A DNA stretch of 64,000 nucleotides. Origin: Scleromitrula shiraiana. Taxonomy: Eukaryota > Ascomycota > Leotiomycetes > Helotiales > Sclerotiniaceae. The stretch is from contig JABELC010000003.1 in assembly GCA_028455995.1 (NCBI GenBank), positions 620,001-684,000 of the forward strand, read 5' to 3'. Each line of letters starts with the position of its first letter. Position 1 is the stretch's first letter. Shown here in pieces: positions 12,674 through 25,338 of this stretch. The notes beneath the pieces were generated by a model, which saw nothing but the letters and a program-made list of their open reading frames with translations, did not search any database and had not been told where the DNA came from. A program made the translations under genes and the position numbers.

Positions 12674-13523
12674 TTGGGGGGGTTGTGGTTGGGGGGTTGG
12701 TTTAGGAGTAGGGTATGGTATCTGGGGGGTAGGAGTAGGGGTAGGGGTAGGCGTTTTTAGAACCTTTGTCTTGGTCTGTCTTACCATGTTAGAGTTATAG
12801 TATACACTGGAGGAGAGGAGAGGAGAGGAGATCAAAATTTGTCTTCTTGTTCATACTATATTCATTGTACAGTATATAGGGTACCGGTATCAGATCTACC
12901 TGTTAGACACATCTTCTTCTAGTATCAAAATATATGAAGCGATCAATTTCCAACCAATAAATTTTACTACATATCTAAGGAAAGAAAAACTCCTATCCTC
13001 TCGCATTAAATAACAAGCAAGATATCAATCAACGGAAGAAATCCCAATCTATCATATCACATCGAATCCTCCCACAATCCAATACATCACAATACCATAT
13101 GATATAAATGATATACCCCCATGAAATTGAAATACGGTCCGTGCACCTGCTGTGCATTGTATGCGGGGTAATTTTTGACTTTACTTTACTTTACTTTATT
13201 TTACTTTATTTTACTTTATTTTACTTTATTTTACTTTATTTTACTTTATTTTACTTTATTTTACTTTATTTTACTTTACTTCACTTTATTTTACTTCACT
13301 TCACTTCACTTCACTTCACTTCACTTCATACATATTACTATAAATACTTCTATATAGTGAATGCAGGGTTACAAAAGTACTGTGCTTGGGGATTAGGATG
13401 GGAACGGGAGTTTGCATGGGAGAGGGACGGGGAGTGGGGATTTTGTTTTTTGTTTGGGTTGAGCTGGCTGGGTTGGTTTAAGATTCGGATATGCATTATT
13501 TGGATTATTTGGGTTTATGGGTA
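12674..13523. other. 3' flank and repeat-filled spacer
   Basis: A G-rich run of GTAGGGGTAGGG-type units lies at about 12,684-12,756, directly after the transporter stop. GGAGA repeats follow near 12,812, then plain spacer, then the TTTAC array at 13,177-13,328. No frame outside the repeats is convincing. Confidence 0.55.
13177..13328. repeat. TTTAC/TTTATTTTAC tandem array
   Basis: About 150 bp of pentamer-based repeat, TTTAC changing to the decamer TTTATTTTAC and then to TTCAC. All three forward frames are open in it, so the frames crossing it (13,108-13,527 and 13,175-13,357) are artefacts. Confidence 0.9.
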
Positions 13524-13928
13524 CTAGGAGGATATGGGATCGGTTTGGGGTTGCTTGTTGATGGGAGTTGATGATGGTTCTGGTTGTGGTTGTGAGTTTG
13601 GATTTGGATTTGGATTGAACTTGATATTTGCCGATGCCAGCTGGGAAATATACTCGAAGATGACTGGAAGGGAATAAAACAAGGCTTTCTTTGCGGCTGT
13701 TATATTGTTGAAGTTTTTATAGTATTGACTCTTCATCTATACTTTCATGTTGTGTTGCAAGTGCAAGAGACTTTTGGGACTGTTGAGTTGTTGCTGCTCT
13801 GTCTTTGTTTGAGGAGGAGGAGGCAGGAGGTAGAATGAGAAGGAAACTAGGGTTTCTTTCCCTTTCATGATTGATGAATCTTCAAGTGATACTTTTGAGA
13901 AATTGGCGGGTAATATCTCTGTGTTCAT
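13524..13928 (-). pseudogene. Possible small gene with in-frame TAG
   Basis: Reading leftward from an ATG at 13,928, one frame stays open for 63 codons, meets TAG at 13,737-13,739, and continues in the same frame for 70 more codons to 13,524. The product would be rich in Q, P, N and S with no recognisable domain. A 46-bp intron starting GTATAG just before the stop and ending in ACAG would bypass it, at the cost of another frame that is also open. It could be a small orphan gene, a decayed one, or chance. Confidence 0.2.
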
Positions 13929-14389
13929 TGATTGAAGGGTAGTGGCAGTGTTGGAATATTAGATGGAGGAATGTGTGATAGTTCCCATTTATCTCTGATA
14001 TTGGGTGAGTAAGAAATAAATGACTGAATATCTTTGTGTTTGAAAAGTCTCATTCATAAATTTAAATGTAATTTCTTTGGGTCAAGATAGGTTGAAAATG
14101 AAGTGATATCAACTGATAAATACTCGTGGTTACGGAATTTCCATTTGCCCGCTCTCTCATCCGAACTTCTTCATCTTAGCTTTCCAATGTTTATTGATAT
14201 GAAACTGGCTATTGAACTCTTCCCACTCTATATTTTTTTATAGTGAATAATCTCGCTACGTGCTCGTGAAAGCATCAACCTCTCCAGCTTCTCAATCATC
14301 GCACAATACATCTTCCTAAATTATAGAATAGAGCTTACAATTGATATTCAATATCTTCAAAACAATTTCTTTTGCAATCCAAATCCAAG
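13929..14389. other. Spacer and leader of the orphan gene
   Basis: No gene seen. The last 120 bases are A+C/T-rich with TTCTTTTGCAATCC just before the ATG at 14,390, which looks like a fungal 5' leader. Confidence 0.4.
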
Positions 14390-15861
14390 ATGTCTTTAGC
14401 TCACGATCATACAACAAAAATTGCTCTAATTCTTTCATATCCTCCAGCACATTGGGTTACAGAAACTCAGACAATTCTGCAGTCAACAAAAATGCCACAA
14501 AGATTCCTCAAAACCCTTTGTGCCGCAATGGAAGTTGCATCAATCAAACATCAACGAATCACTGCCATCCTAAAACGAGGGCCCAATCTCGATCCGATCC
14601 AAAATCCTCGGCCATTCGGAATGATGCGCAATCGCTTTCTTGCTCGCCTTTTCATCAAACATGTTAGTTTTCAGTTTTCATTTTATGTCTATCAATGTCC
14701 CCTCTATTTCCAGAACTGACAGTCTCCCAATAGCCCAATCTCTGCGAACGTCTATGCACTCAAGTACAAAATGAAGCCTACAACCCTGGATATACAGCAG
14801 AGATCACCCAGTATAAAATAATCAACAAGTACAAAGAGCGTATGGAAGCAGATATTGAACGAGCTTGTGAGATTGATGAGCAGGAGGATAGTGAGGATTG
14901 GGAAAGTCAAAAGGTGTTTATATGTGTACAGCCACCACCTGCATCACTCATTGAAGTTAAGAAGAAGCCTTATGATTGTCGCAGACAATATACAGAGCTT
15001 CCACGAGCCTATCAGGTAGAAGAAAAGGTGGATAACGAGGGTGAATTAGTATGGGCACCACCTCCACTTAAAGCCAAGAAGAAACTCCACGGGCTTCATC
15101 GACGACGTACGAATATCGGGGAGAATAAAAGAAAGCGAGATATTTGTGAAGATTCTCCCCATTCTCCAAGAAAGAGAGTGAGGTTTTCTTTACCTCCCCA
15201 AGAAATCCCTACTGTTCAACCAATCATCTCACAATGTTCTTCTCCCTCCCATCTCGAAACAGAACAAGAAGTAGTGAATTCTCTCAACTTCGCCGAATCC
15301 ACTCAGTCAGATGTGGAGTCTGAAGGTTCTGATTTAAGCAGATACGTATTAGCCGACGGTCTACTATCGTACGAAAACTCCAGCGAAGAACCTACAATCT
15401 CCAATGAATTCAATCTAGCAACGGCGAAATTTCTGGATGAATTCAATGCATCTACAGACGCCGCGGCAGAGTTTAAAATAACCAAAGAAGAAAACGAAAA
15501 GAAAGGGGAAGAGAAGGATCATTGTACACTCCGAGAAACAATCGACGCGATGGAATATCTCGCCGAACATCCATGGATCTGCGGTCATGGACTTGTGCAT
15601 CACTTTTGGGATGAATACAAACTCATCGGTCAGTATTTGGAACAGGCTAAGGAGGAGGAGAAAGATGAGGTTATAGAGAAGGGGAAGTTAGTAGGAGTAG
15701 GAAGTGAAGAGAAGATGGCTGTTACGAGGAGTAGAAGGGTGAGTTTGGATATGGGGAAGGAAGTAGAAAGTCGAAATAAAATGGCTGGGAAGAGAAAGTG
15801 GAGGGGATGGAAGAAGGAAGTGGGTATTATGGCTAGGAAGGGGAGGTCGAGGGATTGTTAG
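14390..15861 (+). CDS. Orphan hydrophilic, probably nuclear protein
   Basis: Two exons, 14,390-14,662 and 14,734-15,861, give 466 residues. The 71-bp intron begins GTTAGT and ends CAATAG, and the join reads IKH/PNLCERLC. The first ATG in context is MSLAHDH at 14,390. The N-terminal 120 residues look folded and basic (RPFGMMRNRFLARLFIKH). After them come an acidic stretch (EIDEQEDSEDWES), several basic clusters suited to nuclear import (HRRRTNIGENKRKR, SPRKRVRF), a second acidic low-complexity part and a lysine/arginine-rich tail. No catalytic motif is visible and I do not recognise the family. A nuclear role is inference from the basic clusters only. Confidence 0.75.
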
Positions 15862-16873
15862 CTGTGGGTGGTGTGAAGGTGTGAAGAGGAGTGTTGGAGG
15901 GCAGCTGATTGTTGGAGAACGATTCTGTGAGGTTAGGTGGAACGGATACAGTACCCAAAACTCGGTCAATATCTCGAGAGTTTGTTTCCAGTTATGATAT
16001 ATTGGAGAAATCAGATCTTCTAGGTGGATCATCTTGGGGTTTGGCATACTTTCCTTTCTTACATGCAATATTTCTTTATTACTTTCGATAGTTTTATGAG
16101 TATTAGATGCATATTTTAACATCTTTCTACATTTTTTTCCATTCTTGGAAATTTCTACCTTGATTGTTGTTTTGCAACATGTATCCTAGCTAAGGATATT
16201 CTTACTTCTTCATCAAAATTTGATTTCTATTTCTATTGAGACACTTTTTGACGGGATTAAAAATTGGACACTTAGAGTTAATGTCAATCTCACATTAGCA
16301 TTGATTAATATTTTCACGGATGACTTATGATATCCTCGCGGTTTAATATTATCCCGAAACGCGAAAGACAGCAATAATACCATGAAGAGAGCATCCCGAG
16401 GTTCTCTCTATTATTCTTTTCTAGTTTTATTGACTCAGAAAATTCTACTAATCTGGATGCATGGAAGAGATTATTCACTGAAATGATAAATTGCTCCTAT
16501 GAGACGCCGAGACCTAGATAGTGTTCTAATTCCCCATGTTATAGTGATAAGTTGGCATGTTTACCATGTGACGTGCTCTCGCCATGTGGTTGGTATCGCC
16601 TGGAAGGTGTAAAATGATTGAAGTGAGATTTTCCAATTCGGGAGATTACCTTTCTCGAGTATATGGATATCCCCAAAACATTCTACTTGATTAACTACAT
16701 ACACTCGCTGTTCACATAAATAGATTGTTTTTTTTTCACAATCTCTGAGTGTTTGTGCTGGAATAATCTTTGACTTTCTTTGCTCTAAAGTTTTGAAATA
16801 TATCACATCCTTTCTCATGAAATTCAAATCACATCTCGATTTCTTCCATCTGAATTCTGTTGCAACAACCATC
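15862..16873. other. Spacer, no supported gene
   Basis: The 3' flank of the orphan gene and the leader of the decayed BTB-family locus. A minus frame at 16,561-16,875 (104 codons) has no recognisable domain, and its 5' end overlaps pyrimidine-rich sequence that looks like the leader of the + strand locus, so I do not call it. Confidence 0.45.
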
Positions 16874-17399
16874 ATGTCGAAAACTAAACCCTGTAATTCA
16901 ACTCATTATACCTAGTAATTATCCAACCTCCCTATTCTATATTAAATTCCCACTCAATTGGGTGAAAATAGCGAAGTACCGGTTCCGAAACTTATTGAGC
17001 AGGTTTATTGGCAGATACATGAGAGGTCGAAGTTGAGGCTTTTGTATTCGAGATTTATGGTTACTGCTCTGTCAGTTCCGAGTTATAAGACTGATAAAGT
17101 TTTCTTGAACGAATGAGAAGATTCAGGCTTTGTTTCTTAATAGTGAAGATTTGTTGCTGAATGTTATTGGTGATTTGAGGGGGATGTTTGGGAATCCGCG
17201 TTCGGGTGTTCTGCATTCTATACTTTTGAATCATCGTTATTACTTCCCTTACAAAGTATCCAATAATAAATAAGTAAACTAACTCATCAATCTTATAGAT
17301 CCAAGAGAAGCTCCTCGTTGCGACTACCATCAGCACGGTCCCGACGAGGAATGTCCATACGCGCCTAAGGAATACATCCACAACCCACTAGCTGTTTAG
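16874..17399 (+). pseudogene. Decayed BTB-family gene, copy 1
   Basis: Protein remnants line up on the + strand with the BTB-family genes at 46.5-51.1 kb. A possible start (MSKTKPCNSTHYT) stops at once. A segment at about 16,970-17,104 reads IEQVYWQIHERSKLRLLY and so on and ends in TGA. A frame one base off continues as FLNSEDLLLNVIGDLRGMF. An intron ending CTAAC...TTATAG precedes the last exon (17,299-17,399), which encodes CDYHQHGPDEECPY. That exon carries the family's C-terminal motif C-x-Y-H-Q-H-G-x(3,4)-C-P. The BTB fold itself is missing. A frameshift near 17,105 and the missing domain mark a relic. The L1 retrotransposon inserted about 480 bp downstream. Confidence 0.65.
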
Positions 17400-17876
17400 A
17401 GCAAGCTACAACCATCTGTCGGAGTGAGAAATCCGATCATTATCTCAGATTTAGATGAAAGTCCTATCCAATCTTCGAAGAAGAGGGGTGGGGTGGTGGT
17501 TGTTTAAGTATTGTTCAATTGTAGAAGAGGAGTGGGGTAATGGTTAGTTTTGGGGTACAATGGATGAAATCGGGATAATTATGACATATGCTTTGAGATA
17601 CGCAGCACGCTCGTTTCTTTACAGTTTTCATCGGAGATAATGTACTAGATGGATATAATGTGCAATTTGGTTAAAAATTTTCATCTACTAGTAAATATAT
17701 CGATTTCTATACCGAAGATCCATATCTTGACCTAGTGTGGAATGCAGCTACTTATGCAGCAAATATATATACCCGTGTATTTGTCGATTGCGAGTTAGAA
17801 ATATAATGCAGAAGTCATTCCTACGATAAGTCGATTATTAGAATTTTATTCTCAGATTAATTTGCATGAAGGTTTC
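17400..17876. other. Spacer up to the L1 insertion site
   Basis: Normal-composition flank with no gene. It contains one ACTAGT (about 17,688), the word enriched in the 3-5 kb island. The last five bases, GTTTC (17,872-17,876), are the target duplication of L1. Confidence 0.5.
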
Positions 17877-18036
17877 TGTTTGTATGACTCCGGGGGTATG
17901 GAACTATACAAGTACGGTATCAATCAATATTGTATTATTTATTTAAGGAGTTTAAGAAGAATATTGTACATTGTTGAAAATATATATTTTTTTAATGAAT
18001 ATGTGATATAAGATTATGTGTTTGATTATATAGATA
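17877..18036 (-). repeat. L1 left LTR (3' LTR)
   Basis: Matches the solo LTR at 5039-5199. The outer half, up to about 17,950, is nearly unchanged. The inner half shows C-to-T changes, for example CACGTGACATAAAGTCACG became TATGTGATATAAGATTATG. Confidence 0.9.
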
Positions 18037-19307
18037 TTGATAATTTTTTAAAAATTTGATATTATATATATAAAAAGTTGAAATTTATAAAAACTATAAA
18101 TTATTTATATAAAATAAAAATAAAATAAGTTTTTTTTAATCTTTTATTATTTTGAAATTTTTATAATTTGTTTATATATAATATAATATTTTGAAATCAG
18201 ATTGGAATAAATATTATTTGGATTGTATATTATTATTGTTTTATATTATTATTATTTTTTATATTGTATTTTTTATTATTTTGTTTTATAATAATTATAT
18301 ATAAATTAAATAAATAAAATCAATTATTATTTAATTATTTTTTAAAAAATAAATAAAAAAAAATAAAAATCTTTTTTTATGTTTAATTTATTTATTAATC
18401 TTTATCAATATTTTATTTATATCGATAAATTTTTTTAATATTAAATAAGGTTTTATTTTTATTATTATATTTATTAAATTATTATTATTATTAATTTATT
18501 ATATTTTTGCAATCTCTTTGTATTTATATAATTAATATAATATTATAATATTAATTATAAATTATTTTTTGATTATTGTTTTAAATTTAATTAATAATTA
18601 AAATAAAAAATATAAATTAATGTAAATAATTAATAATAAAATATAATTATCAAAAATTTTATTGATTATATTTTTAATAATAATTATTATATTAAAATTA
18701 AAAGTTATTATATAAAATTTTAATATTGATATAATTTAAATAATATATTTATATTTGATTAAAGATTAGTGTATAATATTTGTATTTTTATTTTTGTTTA
18801 TTAATATAATAATATATTTGATTTAGAATAATAAATTAAAATTATTAATATATAAAATATTAATAAATATATATATATAAAAAATATTAAAATTAAATGA
18901 TATAAATTAAAGTTTTTTTATAAAGTTTTTTTTTGTTATTATATATATTTATTAAATATTTTTATGTTTTTGTTGTTTAATTCAATATTTTATGCAGTTT
19001 ATATTAAGTCGAATAAAGCTTTAAATTAATAATAAATTACGATATAAATGCTATAAATATATTATATAATATATTATTCTTTTAATATTGCATTTTTCTA
19101 GAATTTGCTATATATTTTATATATATTAATATTAATATTTTTAATTTGCTCTATATTTTTGTATTGAAATTCTTGGTTTATTATAATTATTAAATTTTTT
19201 AATAATATTAAATCATTCTTAAATTTAAATAAATATGTTTTAGTTAATTGTTTTTATTCTTTATATAAAAATTTAGTTTTTTTTAAATAATGTTTTTTTT
19301 CATAAAC

Positions 19308-19361
19308 AAATTATTTATTAGCGATAATTAGAGTATCATTAATTTACATTGCTATAATTCC
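19308..19361 (-). pseudogene. L1 reverse transcriptase core remnant
   Basis: Broken frame GIIAM-stop-INDTLIIANK, followed by HYLKKTKFLYKE. It matches the fungal copia pattern with D-D-T-L and a downstream L-x-x-A-K-F-L. One aspartate is now asparagine and two stops interrupt. Confidence 0.6.
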
Positions 19362-20311
19362 AAATCCTTGTTTTTATATATATAATAAATAAGAATTGTA
19401 TATTGATACCACTATTCTAAACTTTATAATATAATAGTTTAAATATATGTTAAATTAATAATTTTTTGTTTTTGAAATTTTATATAATAGTTATATTATA
19501 TAAAATATAGTTTTAAATAAGTATTTTATTTCTAGAATTGCATATATAAAAATAAAATGTGCGAGTTTCAAATTTGTTTATATATATATTTAAATAATAT
19601 TATATAAATAAATATTAAATATATTATTATTTTTTATTATTATTATAATAATTATAATTATTAATACTAATTGATAAATTAAATATTATATAATTAAAAA
19701 TTATATAAATATAATATATTTTTTTGCATTATTAAAACTTTATATAATAAACCTTGATTTTTTATATATGTTCTTTATATTTAAATATTTGAATTCATTA
19801 ATTTATTTGTATTTGAAAATTTTTATTTTTATCGAAATTTCTTTTTATTTTATTATTTCGAATATATTGATTTCTATTAATTTGTTTAGTTTCTTTTTTT
19901 TTAATTTTACATATATTCTACTTGCTTTTTTTTTATTGTATTTAATTTGTCTAACAAAGGAAATCAATCTTTTTACAAAAAAAGCATTAATCAAGTATAT
20001 AATGTATTCACTATTTAATAATATTATAATATTTAGTAATATTTTCTTAAAGTTTTTATTTTTTATATATAATTTAAATTATACTTTTTATTATATATTT
20101 TATTAAATATACTTTTTATTATATATTTTATTAAATATACTGATAAAGTTGAATTATTATTAATAATAAAGTATTAGGGTTTTAATCTTTTTTTGGTTTG
20201 TTATATTTGCGAATTGTTAATTTGAATAATTTAGATATTATTGTTTTTAGTGTTTTTTGAATAATTAGTTGATTATTATCATTATTTATAGATATGGATA
20301 ATATATGATTT

Positions 20312-20441
20312 TGTCAAGGTTGTAAAATTGTTGATTCATAAAGAACTAAGTCTAAACTGGCTAAAGAAAACCGACTATATAGAAATGGTTTTGGCCTTGT
20401 GGCCTGAGGCTACATTTATACAGAACTTTAGAATTATAATA
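20312..20441 (-). repeat. L2 left LTR (3' LTR)
   Basis: 130 bp, beginning TGTCAAGG and ending ATAATA where the right LTR has GTGACA. Contains a near-palindromic GGCCTTGTGGCCTGAGG core. All differences from the right LTR are transitions by eye. Confidence 0.88.
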
Positions 20442-20820
20442 GTTGTTATTTTTAAATTGTGTATTTTGGTTAATTAGAGGCAGGCAAATAAAATGGTGGC
20501 GTCTTAAAAATCAGGCTAAAATAAAATAATTTTTATATAAAAAAAAGGAAATAAACAAAAAAAAATAGATAAAAGTAAATATTAATATTGTTTTTATAAT
20601 AATATTATATTATTATTATATGTTTTTATATATTTTTATATATTTTTTTATATTTTTATATATTTTTATATATTTCTATACGTTTTAACTCAATTCAATA
20701 CAATTTATATATTATATTTTATTATAAAACTTTATTTATAAAACAAATGCTTTTAGTGCTTTTTAATTATATTCATCAAGTAAATGAAATCATATCTTAT
20801 ACTCAACTTTATATAATGTC

Positions 20821-21799
20821 TACTCGGTTAAATTAAAATTGAAGCACGCGCCAATTGCCGAAAACCCTCAAAATCGACGATTTTATACAAAACACCTTTT
20901 GCGCCGATATAAATAAATCGATTATTTATTTATAGAATTATTTAAGATATTAAGTATAGATTATTTTTATATTAAAATATCTACTATTAAAATTTAAAGA
21001 TTAAATAATGATTTTAAAATTTATACTATTTATTTAAATATAAAATAAAAATCATATAAAAATACTATAATTTTAAATTGATTTAAATCAAGCAAATTAC
21101 TATATTAAGAAATAATAAAGATATATATAAATATATAAAAAAAAAGTTTTATTTAATATAAATATTATATATTAAAATGTAATAGAATAGTTTTAAAAAA
21201 TCGAAATTTTAAAGGTATTTTTAACTTTTTAAAATCTTTAAAAATTTTAATAATTTATTTAAATCAAAATTATATTAAATAATATTTTAATATAATAATT
21301 ATAAGGATATAAATTATTATATATAAAAATTTAAAATGATTTTAATGATTTTTAAAAATTAAAGTTATAGTAGTATTTAATGCTTATAAATACTATATAT
21401 ATTTTTTTTAATTTTATTATAATATATTTTTTATATATTTTTAATATATATAATATTTATATCAAATAAAAGTTTATTTTTTATATATTCATATATATCT
21501 TTATTATTTTCTAATATAGTGATTTACTTGATTTAAATCAAGTTAAAAATATCGTATTTTCATATGATTTTTACTTTATATTTAATTAAATATTATAAAT
21601 TTTAAAATGATTATTTAACCTTTAAATTTTAATAATAAATATTTTAATATAAAAATAATTCAAATTTAAAATTTTAAATAATTTTATAAATAATTGATCG
21701 ATTTATTTACGTCGGCGCAAGAGGTGATTTATATAAAATCATCGATTTTGAGGGTTTTTCGGTAATTTGCGCGTGCTTCAATTTTAATTTAACCGAGTA
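20821..21799. mobile_element. TA-flanked foldback element inside L2
   Basis: A 979-bp inverted repeat. The left end begins TACTCGGTTAAATT and the right end is its exact complement ending AACCGAGTA. Arms of about 358 and 362 bp (20,821-21,178 and 21,438-21,799) match almost throughout, with mainly transition differences. They enclose about 260 bp of unmatched A+T-rich sequence. The outermost TA on both sides could be a TA target duplication, as in Tc1/mariner-type elements, giving a non-autonomous element with very long arms. No transposase frame is visible, so the family assignment is inference. Confidence 0.8.
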
Positions 21800-22219
21800 T
21801 ATTAATCTAAAATCGAATTATTTATTAAACGCAAATTTTTATAATAATCTAAAATTAGATAATTATATATATTCTCTATCTCAATTTTTAAAAACTTTTA
21901 TTTTATAAATTAAACTAATCTATATTTCGATATGTTTTTAAATTATTTATAAAAATTATATAATTAGTTTTTATATTTTTATATATAATCTTTTTAAATA
22001 AATATTAAATTATGATTTTTCTATTAAACTTTAAAAAAATATATTTTATTTTTTAACTTTTTAATATTCAATATTTTTTTGAATTCTTATTTAATATAAT
22101 TATTTATTATATTATTTTTTTTTAAAAAAATATTATTATTTTTATGTTTAAAATTAAAAGATTTATTGATAATGGATTATTTAAAGAAAAGGTTTATTAA
22201 AACTAGTATAAAAAATAAT

Positions 22220-22378
22220 TGTGGTTTTACTTTGGTTAAGTCGTACGATTATGGTATTGTGGTTTATGTTTGATATTTTTATTATTGATCTATTTATGGT
22301 ATAGATTGTCAAGTTGTATATATGTACGATTGTGGTCATATATTTATTATATACTATTTTATGATCTATATTTTAATA
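22220..22378 (-). repeat. L3 left LTR (3' LTR)
   Basis: 159 bp. It keeps G but has lost C (C-to-T on the + strand) relative to its partner. Confidence 0.85.
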
Positions 22379-22904
22379 TTAGTATTATTTGAAAAAAAAA
22401 AAAAAAAAAGTTAAACTAAATTTATTATATATTATAATATTATTTTTCTCTGTTTTTCTATAAAATAAATCAAAAAGTTGAAATATATATAAATAATATA
22501 ATTAATAAAAAAAATCAATATAATAAAGAAAAATATGCATAGAGTTGTAATTGTTATTGTTTTAATAAGTGTTGTTTTTAAAAAGATTATTTTTGGATCA
22601 AAATAATGATATTTTAATAATTTTGGTAAATGTTGTTTTTGTATATATTATTATCTTTTGTATCTTTTCTATATTAGTTTTTTATGTTTTTGTATTTTTT
22701 ATATTAATTTTTTATGTTATTGTATTTTTTATGTTTTTTTTGTTGTATTTGTTTTATTGTATTTTTTTTGTTATAATATATTAATATATTATATAGATTA
22801 ATTTATAATAAATGCTAATTTGAATGATTATAATTTACTTTGCCAAATAAATAAAATGATTTATTTATGTTTAACTTATTTTTTCGCATCGATATTAACT
22901 TTAT

Positions 22905-23070
22905 TATAAAAGGTCAGATATGAAGAAGAGCATTATGGGTTGATATATGATTTTATTATTAACTTACTAGCTAAGGTCTTGATCCTATAAAGGGATATAT
23001 ATCAATCATCGATTATGTAATTATACTAATCTCAATATAGAATGATCTTTATCTAGCAATTATTCTAATA
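22905..23070 (-). repeat. L4 left LTR (3' LTR)
   Basis: 166 bp. The outer (left) half keeps G/C where the partner has A/T; the inner half is the more mutated. Confidence 0.92.
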
Positions 23071-24093
23071 TATTCTTTTATCAATATATTAATCATTTAT
23101 ATTATTTTGATCATCTTTTGTTTTTATATTATATGTATATAATTATTCTATTATATTCTACATTTTAAATATCTTTATACAAAGCATTTTGATGAAATAT
23201 TAATATTTAACTAATACTAATGATTTAGTTAAACTATTTATTATTATTTTTTCAATTAGAATAAACTATAAATCGATATATTTTTGCATGATTTATTTTT
23301 GGATGAAATAGTATTTTATGGTTATATATTTTATGTATTAATAGATTTTTAGATTCTTTATAAATATTAAACTTTTTTAATTATTATTATAAAGTGTGAT
23401 GTATATAGTGTCATCATTGTCATATTCAATTTTAATTAAAAACTATTGTATTTATAAAGTTTTTATTAATGCTTTAATTAAATTATAATATTTTAATTTA
23501 ATTGATGAAAGTATAATAGTAGTTTATTTTTTAAATTATATTGAGATAATATCTTTATATATAAAATAAATATATCTAAAAATGCTTTTTTTAGTTATAA
23601 TATTGTTAGTATAATTTAAATCGTTATAATCTTTAATATATTTATTAATTATTCCATTATAAATTATAGCATAATTGATTATTCTGGATATATACTAGTA
23701 AACCTTATTACAAACTAATATATAAATAATCGTTAAATTAGTTAAAAATTTATATAGAATTCTGATTGCAAATAAGATATCGACTTAAATATAAAGAAAT
23801 TTAAATAATTTTATTTTTAATTAATATTTAATAATAAATTTTAATATTGTTGTTTTAGTATTTAATATTATTAAATTTATAATTTTTAATATTATTAATA
23901 TAAATTCTAATTTGTAATTATCAAAATTAAACTTTTTTAATATTTTTCATATATAAGCGTTTTGATATAAAATGATAGTCTTTTTTTTTTTGTTTCTAAT
24001 AATTCTAATGCTTAAAAAATAAATGATAGATCTAAAATCTTTTATCTTGAATGCTTTTATTAAGCTTTATTTGACTTAATTAACCAACTATTA

Positions 24094-24135
24094 TTTATCG
24101 ATTACAAGGAAATCGTCAATATAAATGTATATAAT
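24094..24135 (-). pseudogene. L4 reverse transcriptase catalytic core
   Basis: Short open segment reading IYIDDFLVID on the minus strand, the copia Y-x-D-D block with both aspartates kept. It lies in a frame broken on both sides. Copia reverse transcriptases copy the element RNA inside virus-like particles. This copy is dead. Confidence 0.7.
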
Positions 24136-25125
24136 GATTTTTATAGTAAAATTATAATATATACAATTATCAATATTAAAAAACTTAAATTTTATACTAA
24201 TAAGTTTGATGTATAATATGTTTTGCCATAATCATAAAGATTGTTTTAGGCTATATAAAGCCTTTAATAGCATGTATATCCACGAGATATCGATGTTGTC
24301 GTCATCGTCGAATACTTGATCGAATAGTTCTTCATCCTCAATTTCTATATATTCATTTATATCAAGTAGCTTTTTTAATATATCAATAATAAACTTATCA
24401 AATTATATATATTAGAAACTATTTATTAGCTCTAAAATATCATTATTATTATTTCTTTTACTTTAAAAATCAATGATAATATTATCATTTGAATCAATGA
24501 TTAGATTTTTTTTATTGAATCAAATATTTGAAGTTCATATAATTTTCTTTTTAACTCATATTAAAATGTATATACGATATATATAATTGCCCTCAAAACT
24601 TATTAAAATGCCGATTTTAGTATATAAAATAAGTTTTTGATTAAAAATGCATTTTTTTTTTAGAATATGTATATATGCTCTACAGTTTAATATATATAAA
24701 TATACGATCAAGAATTTATTATTATAGCCTAGATTGATTTGATTTATAAATATTTTATATAAAATCATCTTTTTGATTAAGATAATTGCAATTTGATTTA
24801 TAATATAAATTATATCTTGATATATCTCTGATCAAAGTACTAAAAGTATTTTCTCATCGATTATGATTATTTGCACTTTTTTAAACAAGATACGAATTGA
24901 TCGTTTTAAAACCCTATCTTGATTTAGAATATATAATATAGTAAGCTTAATTATTAAATTGATATCTTTAATAAGTTTATCTAGATTATTTATACTATAT
25001 TTTTTACCTCCATTTAATCTTTATTTTATAAGTTTCTAATTATATTAAAGTTTGAATTGTTTTGTAATAGTTTGTAAAGCTAATTTAACGCCCTCTTTAT
25101 ATTTATAAATATAGATTTATCTAAA

Positions 25126-25338
25126 TCAAAATGCTTTATTAATAATAATAATAATATATTGATATTTATTAATATCAATTAGATTGATTTTAATGATATT
25201 AATGTATAAAAATTCAAAGATTTTGTTTAGTTTTAAATCGATAATTTTATATGATATTCGATGTGATTTTACTAATTTGCATATTTTGCAAACTTTTTTT
25301 TTATTTTTAAAATATTTTGCTAGATTTTTGATAAGCAA
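25126..25338 (-). pseudogene. L4 integrase remnant
   Basis: A 70-codon frame with CKICKLVKSHRISYK, the C-x2-C end of the integrase zinc-binding part, followed after about 20 residues by a region aligned with the start of the catalytic core. There the expected aspartates are replaced by asparagine or isoleucine, as G-to-A mutation would produce. Confidence 0.7.

Noticed and set aside
13108..13527. 139-codon frame rich in LYFTL
   Set aside because: It is a translation of the TTTAC tandem array, open in all three frames.
16561..16875. 104-codon minus frame
   Set aside because: No recognisable domain, and its 5' part overlaps the likely leader of the + strand BTB-family relic.
17061..17381. 106-codon minus frame with hydrophobic segments
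   Set aside because: It is the antisense shadow of the decayed BTB-family exons, whose CDYHQHG motif is on the + strand.
22391..22409. Poly-A run next to the L3 left LTR as a LINE tail or polypurine tract
   Set aside because: It lies inside L3 on the wrong strand for that element's polypurine tract and has no target duplication of its own, so it was left as a simple A-run.
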